Of a DNA stretch of 64,000 nucleotides, positions 8,625-17,828 are shown in pieces. How positions within the stretch are numbered: the stretch's first letter is position 1; the number at the start of each line of letters is the position of its first letter. The notes under the pieces were generated by a model. That model was not told the origin of the DNA. It saw only the letters and a program-made list of their open reading frames with translations, and made no database searches. Source of the stretch: an uncultured Clostridia bacterium (GTDB lineage Bacteria > Bacillota > Clostridia > Christensenellales > UBA3700); contig CANSGN010000004.1 in NCBI GenBank assembly GCA_947646415.1, positions 67,743 to 131,742 of the forward strand, written 5' to 3'. Made by a program: the position numbers and the translations under genes.

Positions 8625-9647
8625 TTATAGCTTTGCAATCATATCCAAAAGCTCATCAATCAAAAACTCGTTACTTATTGTCTTTACTACTTGTCCATTT
8701 ATAAAAATTGCAGATTTATCTTTGCCGCCTGCAACGCCGAAATCACATTTTGCAGCTTCCCCCGGACCGTTTACCACACAGCCCATAACGGCAATTTTTG
8801 CTGACTTTTTGATATCTTTAGTAGCGTCCACAACCATTTTTGCAAGTCCTGCGACATCTATATTTGTCCTTGCACAAGTCGGACAACTTATAACTTCCAC
8901 ATGTGGGTCTCCAAGGTCCAAACTATTTAAAATTTCCTTTGCCACAAGCACTTCCTTATACGGCTCATCCGACAAACTTACCCTTATTGTATCCCCTATT
9001 CCGTCAAGCAAAAGACTGCCTATGCCGATTGCGGATTTTATCAATCCTTTTTCGTAAATACCTGCTTCCGTAACACCAACATGCAATGGATAATCACACG
9101 CATTTTTTAGCATCCTATATGCTTGCACGCTTGTTCTTACATCGCTTGATTTTACAGAGATAATCGTATTATAAAAATTGTATTTTTCCAAAAGAGCTAC
9201 ATGCCCCAAAGCACTTTTACACATTGCTTCTGCAAGCGGTAAATCTTTATATTGTTTTTCAAGCGACCCGCCATTTACACCTATGCGTATAGGGATATTT
9301 CGTTCATTTAAATAGTCTGCTACATACTGTACTTTTTTTTCATCCCCAATATTGCCTGGGTTTATACGTATTTTAGCAACTCCGCTATCGCAAGCGGCAA
9401 TCGCCAACCTGTAATCAAAATGTATATCCGCTACTACAGGAATATGCACCCCATTTATAATTTCCTTTAATGCTACTGCACTTTCCATATCGGGAACGGA
9501 TAATCTTACAATATCACATCCGTAACTTTCAAGCTGTAATATTTGTTTGATACTTCCATTTATATCTGTAGTTTTTGTGTTGCACATAGACTGAATGGCT
9601 ATTTTTTCGTCGTCGCCTATCGCAATATTTCCTATTTTAACTTTCAT
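8625..9647 (-). CDS. ispG: 4-hydroxy-3-methylbut-2-enyl diphosphate synthase IspG
   Basis: Iron-sulfur enzyme that converts methylerythritol 2,4-cyclodiphosphate to HMBPP in the MEP isoprenoid pathway. 340 residues. The TIM barrel begins with IGNIAIGDDEKIAIQSMCNT and the 4Fe-4S domain has CPTC near residue 258 and GCVVNGPGEA near 290, giving the three cluster cysteines and the glutamate ligand. Together with dxr in the same operon it shows that this organism makes isoprenoids by the MEP route and needs reducing power (ferredoxin or flavodoxin). The ribosome site is weak (AAGG, long spacing). Confidence 0.95.
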   Translation of the reverse strand: MKVKIGNIAIGDDEKIAIQSMCNTKTTDINGSIKQILQLESYGCDIVRLSVPDMESAVALKEIINGVHIPVVADIHFDYRLAIAACDSGVAKIRINPGNIGDEKKVQYVADYLNERNIPIRIGVNGGSLEKQYKDLPLAEAMCKSALGHVALLEKYNFYNTIISVKSSDVRTSVQAYRMLKNACDYPLHVGVTEAGIYEKGLIKSAIGIGSLLLDGIGDTIRVSLSDEPYKEVLVAKEILNSLDLGDPHVEVISCPTCARTNIDVAGLAKMVVDATKDIKKSAKIAVMGCVVNGPGEAAKCDFGVAGGKDKSAIFINGQVVKTISNEFLIDELLDMIAKL

Positions 9648-9719
9648 ATTTTATACAACCTTTGTTATTTTTAAGCTGAGTTTATTTATTGTATTTCTCA
9701 AAAACTTTATTAACCGTTA

Positions 9720-10823
9720 TCACGTTACAAAATGCACTATATCTAGCACTATCGCAAGTAAGAATAAACATATCAATCCCACTGTATGAATAATATTTTC
9801 CACCTTTCGGTTAAGTGGCTTACCTCTTATCCACTCGATTGCAGTAAATACTACATGCGAGCCGTCAAGTGCAGGTATAGGCAACAAGTTCATAATTGCA
9901 ATGTTTGCAGATAATGCACAAACCGCAAAAAGCACACCTCTAAAACCCGCTTGCGAAACCATAGCAATTTGCTGTATAGCAGTTACAGTACCGCCCACTG
10001 CTTCGCCTACGCCGATTACTCCTGTAAATATACTTCCTATCGCCATAAAGATAGTACCGAACAATTTAACGATAAATACAAAGGAACGACCGAGTGCGGT
10101 TACAAAACCAAATCTATACCCTACATATTCGCCGACAGTTATACCAATTCCCCTAATACGGTTGTCATTACCCTCACTGTCCTTGTTTACGTATTCACTG
10201 CGACGGACTACGATATCCATTTCCTCCCCGTCACGCACTATTGTAAGGTTTATATTGTCCTCGTATTTGTTGATTTTATTTACCAAATCATTAGGAGATG
10301 CAGTTGTGTATATGCTTTTACCGTCAACTGCGATTATTATATCGCCGACTTGTAAGTTTTGCTGTATGCTTACATCTTCAAATTGATAAACCGCAGAAAC
10401 CTTTGGCATCATTTCGCCATAAGACATAAAAAATATTGTACAAAGTATTACCGCTGACAAAAGGTTAAAGCCTGCTCCTGCTATAAAAACAAGTATCCTC
10501 TTCCACGGCTTATGATAGTTAAAGTCCTCTTTAGTCAGTTCCTTATTTTCGCTATCTGTCTCCCCGTGAAAAGCACAATATCCACCAAGCGGCAAACATC
10601 TAAAAGAAAACATTATACCTGGCTTTTTGCTATTATATTTTACAATCGCAGGTCCAAATCCGACGGCAAACTCGTCAATTTTAAAACCAAGCAATTTACC
10701 AACTATAAAATGTCCGAATTCATGCACCACAATCATAAACATTAGGCACAGCAAGGCTACTAAAACATAGCCTATCCATTTCATAACTTCGGAAAAAGTA
10801 ACCGCTGCCAATATAAATCCCAT
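9720..10823 (-). CDS. rseP: Site-2 intramembrane zinc protease RseP
   Basis: Membrane metalloprotease of regulated intramembrane proteolysis (RseP/RasP family), cleaving anti-sigma factors and leftover signal peptides. Start chosen at ATG 10821-10823 (MGFILAAV) because AGGAGAG precedes it; an in-frame ATG 21 bases upstream lacks a ribosome site. 367 residues. TM1 has the zinc motif HEFGH near residue 36; a PDZ domain follows (VGDIIIAVDGKSIY), then two or three membrane segments with the second zinc motif NLLPIPALDGSH near residue 325. Lies between dxr and ispG, as in most Bacillota. Confidence 0.94.
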   Translation of the reverse strand: MGFILAAVTFSEVMKWIGYVLVALLCLMFMIVVHEFGHFIVGKLLGFKIDEFAVGFGPAIVKYNSKKPGIMFSFRCLPLGGYCAFHGETDSENKELTKEDFNYHKPWKRILVFIAGAGFNLLSAVILCTIFFMSYGEMMPKVSAVYQFEDVSIQQNLQVGDIIIAVDGKSIYTTASPNDLVNKINKYEDNINLTIVRDGEEMDIVVRRSEYVNKDSEGNDNRIRGIGITVGEYVGYRFGFVTALGRSFVFIVKLFGTIFMAIGSIFTGVIGVGEAVGGTVTAIQQIAMVSQAGFRGVLFAVCALSANIAIMNLLPIPALDGSHVVFTAIEWIRGKPLNRKVENIIHTVGLICLFLLAIVLDIVHFVT

Positions 10824-10924
10824 AACTCTCCTAATACACAGCAAAATTCTATTTTAAAATCACAATACCTTTTTTTTAATTTAGTATCTTTTATCCTAAT
10901 CTCAAATCATAACTACAAAAAATT

Positions 10925-12055
10925 TTATTTTATCAATTCGCTTGCAATTATCCTCGATTGCTTATCCACCTCAAATACATTGTCCAAACTCATATCGCAA
11001 GACATATCGCATTTGTCAAGTGTGTTTTCAATAATCCTAGGTATATCGTAAAATCCTATTTTGTCCTTTAAAAACGCCTCTACTGCTATTTCGTTTGCAG
11101 CGTTCATAACAGCAGGATAAAATCCGCCCTTTTTAGCACAATCAATAGCAATAGCTAAACAAGGGAAAGTTTGCATATCCGGCTGTTCAAATGTCAAAGT
11201 TGCGACCTTAGCCAAATCAAGTTCAGGCAATTTACTATCGATTTTCGCAGGATAAGTCAGCGCTAATTGAATTGGAAGACGCATATCCGGATAAGACAAT
11301 TCCGCTATAACGCTATTATCATTATATGTAACCAAACTATGAATAATACTTTGTTTATGAATTACTACGCTTATTTTATCGGCAGGTATATTAAACAAAT
11401 GTTTTGCCTCAATAATCTCCAAACCTTTATTCATCAATGTACTGCTGTCGATTGTGACTTTTGCCCCCATATTCCAAGTTGGATGTTTTAGGGCATCCTT
11501 AGCTTTAACATTTAAAAGTTGCTCCTTTGTCATACCACGAAAAGCACCGCCGCTTGCAGTTAAAATCAAGCCTTTTATGTCCTTTGCTCTTCCGTAATCG
11601 CTTGACTGCCATATAGCGCTATGCTCCGAGTCAACAGGTAAAATATTTACCCCCATCTTTTTTGCAAGAGGCATAACTATATCTCCCCCTGCAACCAAAG
11701 TCTCCTTATTTGCAAGTGCAATATCTTTGCCGCTGTTTATAGCAGCAATAGTAGGCTTTAAACCGCTTATTCCTACCATAGCAGTAACTACTATTTGCCC
11801 GCAAGGTATCGATACAAGTTCCTCGCTAGAGCCGACCATTTTAGTCCCTACAGGTAAAATACAATTTTTTGCGGCATTTTTATCGTTAACGTAAACATAC
11901 TTGGGCTTAAACTGTGCAATTTGCTCATTAAAAAGGCTTACATTTGAGTTGCAAGACATTCCTACAACGCAAAATTTATCGGGATAATTTTTTACAATAT
12001 CCAAAGTCTGTTTTCCTATTGACCCTGTTGACCCTAATATGATTATTTCTTTCAT
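10925..12055 (-). CDS. dxr: 1-deoxy-D-xylulose 5-phosphate reductoisomerase
   Basis: NADPH-dependent first committed step of the MEP pathway (DXP to MEP), the target of fosmidomycin. Start at ATG 12053-12055 (MKEIIILG) with AAGGGG 4 bases before it; 376 residues. NADPH-binding GSTGSIGKQ at residues 7-15, ALANKETLVAGG near 120 and the metal-binding PVDSEHSAI near 145 with Asp and two Glu ligands in the usual places; GAKVTIDSSTLMNKGLE follows. Operon uppS-cdsA-dxr-rseP-ispG. Confidence 0.96.
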   Translation of the reverse strand: MKEIIILGSTGSIGKQTLDIVKNYPDKFCVVGMSCNSNVSLFNEQIAQFKPKYVYVNDKNAAKNCILPVGTKMVGSSEELVSIPCGQIVVTAMVGISGLKPTIAAINSGKDIALANKETLVAGGDIVMPLAKKMGVNILPVDSEHSAIWQSSDYGRAKDIKGLILTASGGAFRGMTKEQLLNVKAKDALKHPTWNMGAKVTIDSSTLMNKGLEIIEAKHLFNIPADKISVVIHKQSIIHSLVTYNDNSVIAELSYPDMRLPIQLALTYPAKIDSKLPELDLAKVATLTFEQPDMQTFPCLAIAIDCAKKGGFYPAVMNAANEIAVEAFLKDKIGFYDIPRIIENTLDKCDMSCDMSLDNVFEVDKQSRIIASELIK

Positions 12056-12163
12056 ACTACCCCTTTGCAAAATGCTTAAACAAATTTATTTCACATTATT
12101 ACAACAATTAAGTTAAATAAAATAGTAGCGATTTTCGATTGATTTTAGCAAAAATTTAACAAA

Positions 12164-13099
12164 TTAAATTAATGCCTCCACAATAGCAAACACAATGTAC
12201 ATTACAGGAATAACAGCTAAAAAGCTATCTATTCTGTCCATTACACCCCCGTGTCCCGGGAACAAATTACCATAGTCTTTTATACCTATTTTCCTCTTTA
12301 TAATACTTGCCGCCAAATCTCCCAATTCCGCAATCACACTGCATATTGCACCAAGCGGCAACAAAACAGCAAGATTCAAAGGCTTGTTTGCAAATATACT
12401 ACTAGATTCCGCAGGGATAAATCCTGCTGTATTCATATATTCAAAAACGTTAAACTCGCAAAATAACAAGTATACTATAACCATACCCAATATACCGCCA
12501 AGCACTCCGCCGACTGCACCGCTTATGGTTTTCTTAGGGCTTATTTTAGGGCAAAGCTTAGGTCCTTTGCAAGTTACTCCAACAAAATATGCCATAGTAT
12601 CCGTCATTACAACTACCGCAAAAGTAGCAAATATACTAAACAATCCCATAGAGCTATGATTCATAATAACCATAATACTCATTATTATAATAGGATAAAC
12701 AATATTAAATACCGTTGCTCCTACATCTGCGATATTATATTTTTCGTGCTTAAGTGTCAAAATAATCAAGCTTGATATCGTGCCTACAGCCAAAGTAGCA
12801 ACAAGCCCCAGCTCTTTAAAAAAGTAAGTTAGAGGATAAATTATTACCATACTTAAAGCAATAGGCAATATAATAGGTTGCAATCTAAACTCTTTAACCT
12901 TATATCCGCCATTCTCAACATCCACAACTGCCCTATTTAAAGACTTCTTTTTTAAACTTTTATACATTTCAAATCCGCCGATTATCGCAAATGCCATAAT
13001 AATTGCATCAGTAATAATTAGCGAATACATCCTAAGCCAAAACACGCAGGACAATATGACTGCGAGCATTATTATAGCAGTACCTATCCTTTTTATCAT
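12164..13099 (-). CDS. cdsA: Phosphatidate cytidylyltransferase CdsA
   Basis: Integral membrane enzyme that makes CDP-diacylglycerol from phosphatidate and CTP, the branch point for phospholipids. 311 residues with about eight hydrophobic segments. The CdsA signature is at the C-terminus: SVIAELGDLAASIIKRKIGIKDYG (split) and PGHGGVMDRIDSF. The ribosome site GGGAGG is in the last codons of uppS, which ends 1 base before, so the two are coupled. About 30 residues after TM1 to TM2 form a charged cytoplasmic loop (KSLKKKSLNRAVVD). Confidence 0.94.
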   Translation of the reverse strand: MIKRIGTAIIMLAVILSCVFWLRMYSLIITDAIIMAFAIIGGFEMYKSLKKKSLNRAVVDVENGGYKVKEFRLQPIILPIALSMVIIYPLTYFFKELGLVATLAVGTISSLIILTLKHEKYNIADVGATVFNIVYPIIIMSIMVIMNHSSMGLFSIFATFAVVVMTDTMAYFVGVTCKGPKLCPKISPKKTISGAVGGVLGGILGMVIVYLLFCEFNVFEYMNTAGFIPAESSSIFANKPLNLAVLLPLGAICSVIAELGDLAASIIKRKIGIKDYGNLFPGHGGVMDRIDSFLAVIPVMYIVFAIVEALI

Positions 13100-13100
13100 G

Positions 13101-13787
13101 TCATACCCTCCCGAATCTTCTTTCTCGTTTATTATACAATCTTATAACTTCGTCAATCGTTTGCTCGTCAAAATCAGGCCATAAAGTATCCATAAACAAC
13201 ATTTCCGAATAGGAAATTTGCCATAACATAAAGTTAGATAACCGTACTTCTCCGCTTGAGCGCACCATTAAATCCGGGTCAGGCAAATCCGCAGTGTAAA
13301 GATATTTGGAAATATTATCTTTTGTAATCTCCAAACCGTCATTTACCAAATTTTTGACAGCATGTACAATTTCATCTCGTCCGCCATAATTTATGCCTAG
13401 GTTTACAACCATACCCGTGTTGTCCTCGCACAATTTCATATTATCAACCAAAGCAGTTTGAACTTTTTTAGGTAAAGCAGATAAGTCCCCCATTGCTCTT
13501 ATTATAAAATTTCTTTTAGCGTATTTAGGGATTTCGGTTTTTGCAAACTTTTCAAGCATATCAAAAAGAGTGTCTATTTCTTCCTGCGGGCGTGACCAAT
13601 TTTCCGTGCTAAAAGCATAAAAAGAGACAACTTGCACACCTTTTTTGTAGCAAGCTTCCACCACTTTTCTCATGCTTACAACGCCCTCTCTATGTCCTAC
13701 ACTCCTAGGCAAGTGTTTGCTTTTAGCCCACCTGCCATTGCCGTCCATAATAAACGCAATATGTTTTGGGATTTTCATTTCTGCCAT
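13101..13787 (-). CDS. uppS: Isoprenyl transferase (undecaprenyl diphosphate synthase)
   Basis: Condenses farnesyl diphosphate with eight isopentenyl diphosphates to give the C55 lipid carrier for peptidoglycan. 228 residues. Signature HIAFIMDGNGRWAK near residue 9 with catalytic Asp14, HREGV near 32, FYAFSTENWSRP near 70, and the C-terminal DPDLMVRSSGEVRLSNFMLWQ region (split) that binds pyrophosphate; RTSGE appears as RSSGE. First gene of uppS-cdsA-dxr-rseP-ispG; promoter at 13852-13880. Confidence 0.95.
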   Translation of the reverse strand: MAEMKIPKHIAFIMDGNGRWAKSKHLPRSVGHREGVVSMRKVVEACYKKGVQVVSFYAFSTENWSRPQEEIDTLFDMLEKFAKTEIPKYAKRNFIIRAMGDLSALPKKVQTALVDNMKLCEDNTGMVVNLGINYGGRDEIVHAVKNLVNDGLEITKDNISKYLYTADLPDPDLMVRSSGEVRLSNFMLWQISYSEMLFMDTLWPDFDEQTIDEVIRLYNKRERRFGRV

Positions 13788-13851
13788 ATCGTTATTTCCT
13801 ATAATCGATTAAAAATTATATATATGCAACAACGCATATTTAAACATTTTA

Positions 13852-13880
13852 ATTATACTACTTTTTTATTAAATAATCAA
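13852..13880 (-). promoter_or_regulatory. Promoter of the uppS-cdsA-dxr-rseP-ispG operon
   Basis: Minus strand: -35 TTGATT (13875-13880), 17-base spacer, -10 TATAAT (13852-13857). Predicted start near 13845, about 58 bases before uppS. Confidence 0.75.
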
Positions 13881-14004
13881 GAGGTTAAATAAATTATGTA
13901 CTATTTATTGTATAAAAAACAACAAAATATTATTTAAGCTAATTTATTAATTATAATACAATATAATTACGCCGCTTTTGCACTAATTATTACAACACTT
14001 TTTT

Positions 14005-14031
14005 GCAAAAAAAAGTGGCAGTTAGCCACTT
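14005..14031 (-). terminator. Rho-independent terminator after frr and its small partner
   Basis: Minus-strand stem AAGTGGC/GCCACTT with a 5-base loop followed by eight T. The stop codon of the 65-residue protein (14030-14032) overlaps the stem. Confidence 0.85.
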
Positions 14032-14227
14032 AAATCTTCATTAAAAATTTTGCCGTTACCAAAGTAATACACTCATTGCAAACATCTACTCTTACCACCA
14101 ATTTAGTATCGTAAGCATGCCTGTCATCGGCCGTGTTTTCCATCTCCGTTACCTTATACCCCATATTTTGCAAAATGTTTTTTGCACTCTCAAAAGGCAT
14201 ACCGATATAATCTCGCGGATTAAACAC
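14030..14227 (-). CDS. Small PASTA-like protein, function unknown
   Basis: 65 residues. The segment DYIGMPFESAKNILQNMGYKV resembles the first half of a PASTA repeat (…GMSLEEAKKILEEAGLKV pattern), followed by a charged turn and LVVRVDVCNECITLVTAKF. There is no signal peptide or membrane segment, so it is not a wall-binding PASTA protein; it may be a cytoplasmic relative of the fold. Start overlaps frr by 8 bases, which suggests translational coupling with ribosome recycling factor, and the operon terminator overlaps its stop. Could equally be a lineage-specific protein. No function assigned. Confidence 0.65.
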   Translation of the reverse strand: MFNPRDYIGMPFESAKNILQNMGYKVTEMENTADDRHAYDTKLVVRVDVCNECITLVTAKFLMKI

Positions 14228-14795
14228 TCATTACCTCTTTTTCCTTATCGGCAGTCACTTTATCTACGATAGCAACTTGCTCGGCAAGCTTTTTGTCAAC
14301 ATCCTTTTCGTAAATTGCACAATCATCCTCGGATATTGCGGAGTCTTTTTTCATTTTCTTTAAGCTGTCGTTTATATCACGTCTTGCATTTCTTAAAACT
14401 ACTTTACAATTTTCGCTGGTAGATTTGATTTGTTTAACCAAATCACGACGTCTTTCTTCCGTTAATTCAGGAAAAATCAAACGTATAACCTTACCGTCAC
14501 TGTTAGGTGTAATGCCGATATTTGCAGCTGTTATCGCTTTTTCGATAGCTTTAACACAGCTTGCATCCCAAGGAGAAATAACCAAAAGTCTTGCCTCAGG
14601 TATGCTTATGTTTGCCATTTGATTGATAGGTGTATCTGTTCCGTAATAGTCTGCGGTTATTTTGTCCAAAATATGTGCATTTGCTCTTCCCGCTTTCATT
14701 TGTGCATACTCATTTTTCAAATTAGACACGCACTTATCCATTTTTGTTTCGAACTCGTCAAAAAGTTCCAATATTTCCATACTTTCGTAAGCCAT
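14220..14795 (-). CDS. frr: Ribosome recycling factor
   Basis: With EF-G it splits post-termination ribosomes. Start at ATG 14793-14795 (MAYESME) after GAGGT; 191 residues (family about 185). The three-helix domain signature is clear: KMKAGRANAHILDKI-like QMKAGRANAHILD near residue 37, TPINQMANISIPEARLLVISPWD (split) and the C-terminal RRDINDSLKKMKKD with VDKKLAEQVAIVDKV. It has its own promoter at 14833-14861 rather than relying only on pyrH read-through. Confidence 0.96.
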   Translation of the reverse strand: MAYESMEILELFDEFETKMDKCVSNLKNEYAQMKAGRANAHILDKITADYYGTDTPINQMANISIPEARLLVISPWDASCVKAIEKAITAANIGITPNSDGKVIRLIFPELTEERRRDLVKQIKSTSENCKVVLRNARRDINDSLKKMKKDSAISEDDCAIYEKDVDKKLAEQVAIVDKVTADKEKEVMSV

Positions 14796-14832
14796 AATTT
14801 TACCTCGTAATATTTTTATTGATAACAATACT

Positions 14833-14861
14833 ATTATACACTAATCTAAAATTAAAATCAA
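14833..14861 (-). promoter_or_regulatory. Promoter of frr
   Basis: Minus strand: -35 TTGATT (14856-14861), 17-base spacer, -10 TATAAT (14833-14838); start near 14826, about 30 bases before frr. Confidence 0.7.
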
Positions 14862-14921
14862 GGGGTATTTTGCAATACTTTTAGTTTGATTTTAAACATT
14901 TATTTATGTGACAATTAGCAA

Positions 14922-15623
14922 TTATTGAATAATTGTACCTATTTTTTCTCCGTTAACGGCTTTTACGATACTATCTTCTTCGGACAAAGCAAAAGCAATT
15001 ACAGGAATTTTGTTTTCCATACACAAACTTATAGCCGTAGTATCCATTGCGTTCAAGCCTTTTTTGATAACATCGATATATGCGATTTCGTCAAACTTTT
15101 TGGCATCCGGATTCTTTTTAGGGTCACTATCATAAATACCGTCTACATTTTTAGCAAGCAAAAGTGCCTCTGCACCAATCTCTGCAGCTCTCAATGCAGC
15201 GCCTGTATCTGTACTGAAATATGGGTTACCTGTACCGCAAGCAAAAATAACAACTCTGCCCTTTTCCAAATGTCTCATTGCCTTGCGTAAAATATAAGGC
15301 TCTGCAACTCTTGTAATGGTAAGCGCAGTTTGTACACGGCAAGCAACACCATGTTTTTCAAGTGCGTCTTGCATAGCTAGCGAGTTAATAACAGTTGCAA
15401 GCATACCCATGTGGTCAGCAGTAGTCCTATCCATATTAGAGCCTTGTCTTCCACGCCAAAAGTTACCGCCGCCAATGATTATACCAACTTCTATACCGTC
15501 GTTAGCAACCTTTTTAATTTGTTTTACAACATAATCGATAACCGACTCATCCAAGCCAAAACCTTTTTCGCCTGCCAATGCCTCGCCGCTTAATTTGATA
15601 ATTACTCTTTTATACTTTGCCAT
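14922..15623 (-). CDS. pyrH: Uridylate kinase
   Basis: UMP kinase of the amino-acid-kinase fold, phosphorylates UMP to UDP. 233 residues. Signatures: [18 protein letters not shown] near residue 5, [12 protein letters not shown] near 48, [13 protein letters not shown] near 75, [20 protein letters not shown] (20 residues) near 130, and [20 protein letters not shown] near 165. AAGGAG before ATG. It follows the tsf terminator by about 80 bases, with a TATAAT at 15668-15673 but no good -35, so its own promoter is uncertain. Confidence 0.96.
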   Translation of the reverse strand: MAKYKRVIIKLSGEALAGEKGFGLDESVIDYVVKQIKKVANDGIEVGIIIGGGNFWRGRQGSNMDRTTADHMGMLATVINSLAMQDALEKHGVACRVQTALTITRVAEPYILRKAMRHLEKGRVVIFACGTGNPYFSTDTGAALRAAEIGAEALLLAKNVDGIYDSDPKKNPDAKKFDEIAYIDVIKKGLNAMDTTAISLCMENKIPVIAFALSEEDSIVKAVNGEKIGTIIQ

Positions 15624-15700
15624 TGTTTTCTCCTTAATTAAATCACTTTTAAACTATTTATAAAATTATTATACAAAATCCAATAAAAATACGTATACCT

Positions 15701-15731
15701 TAAAAAAAGGGAACAGAAAAAGTGTTCCCTT
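15701..15731 (-). terminator. Terminator after tsf
   Basis: Minus-strand stem AAGGGAACA/TGTTCCCTT (9 bp) with a 7-base loop, followed by a run of T. Confidence 0.9.
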
Positions 15732-15749
15732 AATTTAATTGTTTTATAT

Positions 15750-16595
15750 TTATTTCTTTTGAGCGTCGATTTGAGCTTGAACTTCTTGAGCCAAATCTTC
15801 GTTTTTCTTTTCCAAGCCCTCGCCCATTTCATAACGAACGAATGCGGAAATGCTGCCGTCCAAAATGTTTTTAACAGCCTTGTCGCCATCTTTAACAAAT
15901 GGTTGCTCTAGCAAGCATACATCTTTGTAATACTTATTGATTCTTCCAACTACCATTTTGTCAACGATAGCCTCTGGCTTACCCTCATTCAATGCTTGAG
16001 CACGTAAAATTTCTTTTTCTTTCTCTAAAGCAGCAGTTGGTACATCCTCTTTTGCAAGATACAAAGGATTAGCTGCAGCAATTTGAAGTGCAACATCGTG
16101 AGCAACTTCATCAGAGCAAGTACCCTCTAGCATAACACCGATTTTACCGCCCATGTGGATATAAATTGTTACGTTTCCGTTAAATTTAGCAAATCTTCTA
16201 ACATTGATTTTTTCGCCGATTTTAGCAATAGCCTCGTGTACCAAATCGGTAATAGCTTGAGCATTGTTCAAAGCTTCGATATCAGCAACATTGTTGTCAA
16301 TAATATAATTTGCAACTGTATCAGCAAGTTCTTTAAATTGGTCGCCACGTGCTACGAAGTCAGACTCGCAGTTTACTTCAACCAAAACGCCTGTATTAGC
16401 TTTAGTCATTGCATAAACAATACCTTGAGATGCAATTTTATCTGCTCTTTTGCTAGCAGTAGCCATTCCTTTTTCACGAAGTAGCTCAATAGCCTTGTCC
16501 ATATCGCCGTTAGCCTCTGTCAAAGCTTTTTTGCAGTCCATCATTCCTACACCGGTTTTAGCTCTTAGAGCCATAACGTCTTTATTAGTAAACAT
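15750..16595 (-). CDS. tsf: Elongation factor Ts
   Basis: Nucleotide exchange factor for EF-Tu. 281 residues. N-terminal UBA-like domain [16 protein letters not shown] near residue 10; the EF-Tu contact [13 protein letters not shown] near 75; the C-terminal dimerisation part ends with [14 protein letters not shown] near 230. Short charged tail (QAQIDAQKK). TTAGGAGG ribosome site, 20 bases after rpsB; rpsB-tsf is the universal pair. Confidence 0.97.
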   Translation of the reverse strand: MFTNKDVMALRAKTGVGMMDCKKALTEANGDMDKAIELLREKGMATASKRADKIASQGIVYAMTKANTGVLVEVNCESDFVARGDQFKELADTVANYIIDNNVADIEALNNAQAITDLVHEAIAKIGEKINVRRFAKFNGNVTIYIHMGGKIGVMLEGTCSDEVAHDVALQIAAANPLYLAKEDVPTAALEKEKEILRAQALNEGKPEAIVDKMVVGRINKYYKDVCLLEQPFVKDGDKAVKNILDGSISAFVRYEMGEGLEKKNEDLAQEVQAQIDAQKK

Positions 16596-16615
16596 ATACG
16601 GTTTTCCTCCTAAAA

Positions 16616-17404
16616 TTACTCTTCAACCGGAGCAACAACTTCTGCTGCTTCCATAGCTTTTGCCTCTGCCTCTTTAGCAGCTGCTTCTGCAGCAGCCTCA
16701 GCTGCCTCTGCATCGTAAGCAATACCTTCGTTTGCCTCGATAACTGCGTTAGCAATAACACTAGCAATCAATTTAATTGCACGAATTGCATCGTCGTTAC
16801 CAGGGATAACATAATCAACCAAATCCGGGTCACAGTTTGTATCAACCAAACCTACTACAGGAATACCAAGTCTCTTAGCTTCTTTTACAGCGATTTCCTC
16901 TTTCTTCAAGTCAACAACGAACATTGCACCTGGAAGATTTTTCATCTCTCTAATACCGCCCAAGTTAGCTTCCAACTTCTCTCTTTCGTCTTTCAAACCT
17001 GCAACTTCTTTTTTAGGCAACAAATCGAACTCGCCTGTAACTTCCATTTGGTCAATCTTTTTAAGTCTGTCAATTCTTGTTTTGATAGTCTTAAAGTTTG
17101 TCAAAGTACCGCCAAGCCATCTGTTGTTCATATAGTACATACCACATCTTTCAGCCTCTTCGCGAACAGCATCTTGAGCTTGCTTTTTAGTACCTACAAA
17201 CAAAATGTCTTTACCACTTTTTGCAATATCTCTAATAAAAGCATAAGCTTCTTCAATCAAACCAACGCTGATTTGCAAATCGATAATGTGAATATCATTT
17301 CTTGCTGCATAAATGTACTTACCCATTTTAGGGTTCCATCTTTTTGTTTGGTGTCCAAAGTGTACACCTGCCTCTAAAAGGCTTTTCATAGTTACAACTG
17401 CCAT
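16616..17404 (-). CDS. rpsB: 30S ribosomal protein S2
   Basis: Start at ATG 17402-17404 ([13 protein letters not shown]) with AGGAGG 8 bases before it; 262 residues. Family motifs: [15 protein letters not shown] near residue 14, IDLQ, the [10 protein letters not shown] stretch near 63, [11 protein letters not shown] near 88, and [25 protein letters not shown] (split) near 190. The C-terminal 40 residues are an Ala/Glu-rich tail ([20 protein letters not shown]). The reading frame stays open for 61 codons upstream of the start, but that stretch contains the promoter and is not protein. Confidence 0.96.
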   Translation of the reverse strand: MAVVTMKSLLEAGVHFGHQTKRWNPKMGKYIYAARNDIHIIDLQISVGLIEEAYAFIRDIAKSGKDILFVGTKKQAQDAVREEAERCGMYYMNNRWLGGTLTNFKTIKTRIDRLKKIDQMEVTGEFDLLPKKEVAGLKDEREKLEANLGGIREMKNLPGAMFVVDLKKEEIAVKEAKRLGIPVVGLVDTNCDPDLVDYVIPGNDDAIRAIKLIASVIANAVIEANEGIAYDAEAAEAAAEAAAKEAEAKAMEAAEVVAPVEE

Positions 17405-17504
17405 TTTATAATCCTCCTGTTTTTCATCCTTATGCCTCCCAAACTGTCCTAACCTTTCGGCACAGAGAACAAGTTTCAGCATTAAGTGTTTTTTGGCTAT
17501 TGCA

Positions 17505-17533
17505 ATTATAGCATATATAAAATAATATAGCAA
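17505..17533 (-). promoter_or_regulatory. Promoter of rpsB-tsf, with a ~93-base leader
   Basis: Minus strand: -35 TTGCTA (17528-17533), 17-base spacer, -10 TATAAT (17505-17510). Predicted start near 17498. The leader down to 17405 has paired segments (CTGT/ACAG flanking GCCGAAAGGT) and could bind S2, but I recognise no known motif. The rest, 17534-17786, is AT-rich with no gene. Confidence 0.75.
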
Positions 17534-17786
17534 ATGTTTTTTATACATTTTAATAAAATATAAAAATTTTACATTATACAGCAACAATTTAATTCCAAAT
17601 TACCAAAATTAGCCAATTAATCGCTAAACTCTCATTGAAAAATTGCTTTATTTTAACCTCATTTTAAATATGACATTTTATTAATTTAACTCATTACCCA
17701 CGATTTTCACAAGGTAATTATACAAAAATAGTAGGTCTTTACAATCAATAGTAGCAAACTACTCTGCCAATCAACTAAAGAATAAA

Positions 17787-17818
17787 AAAATACCTGCAAA
17801 TTTATTTGCAGGTATTTT
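17787..17818. terminator. Bidirectional terminator after the five-repeat lipoprotein
   Basis: 14-bp stem around TACCTGCAAA/TTTGCAGGTA with loop TTTA, A-run on one side and T-run on the other; serves the minus-strand gene ending at 17829. Confidence 0.85.
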
Positions 17819-17828
17819 TATTTGTTAA

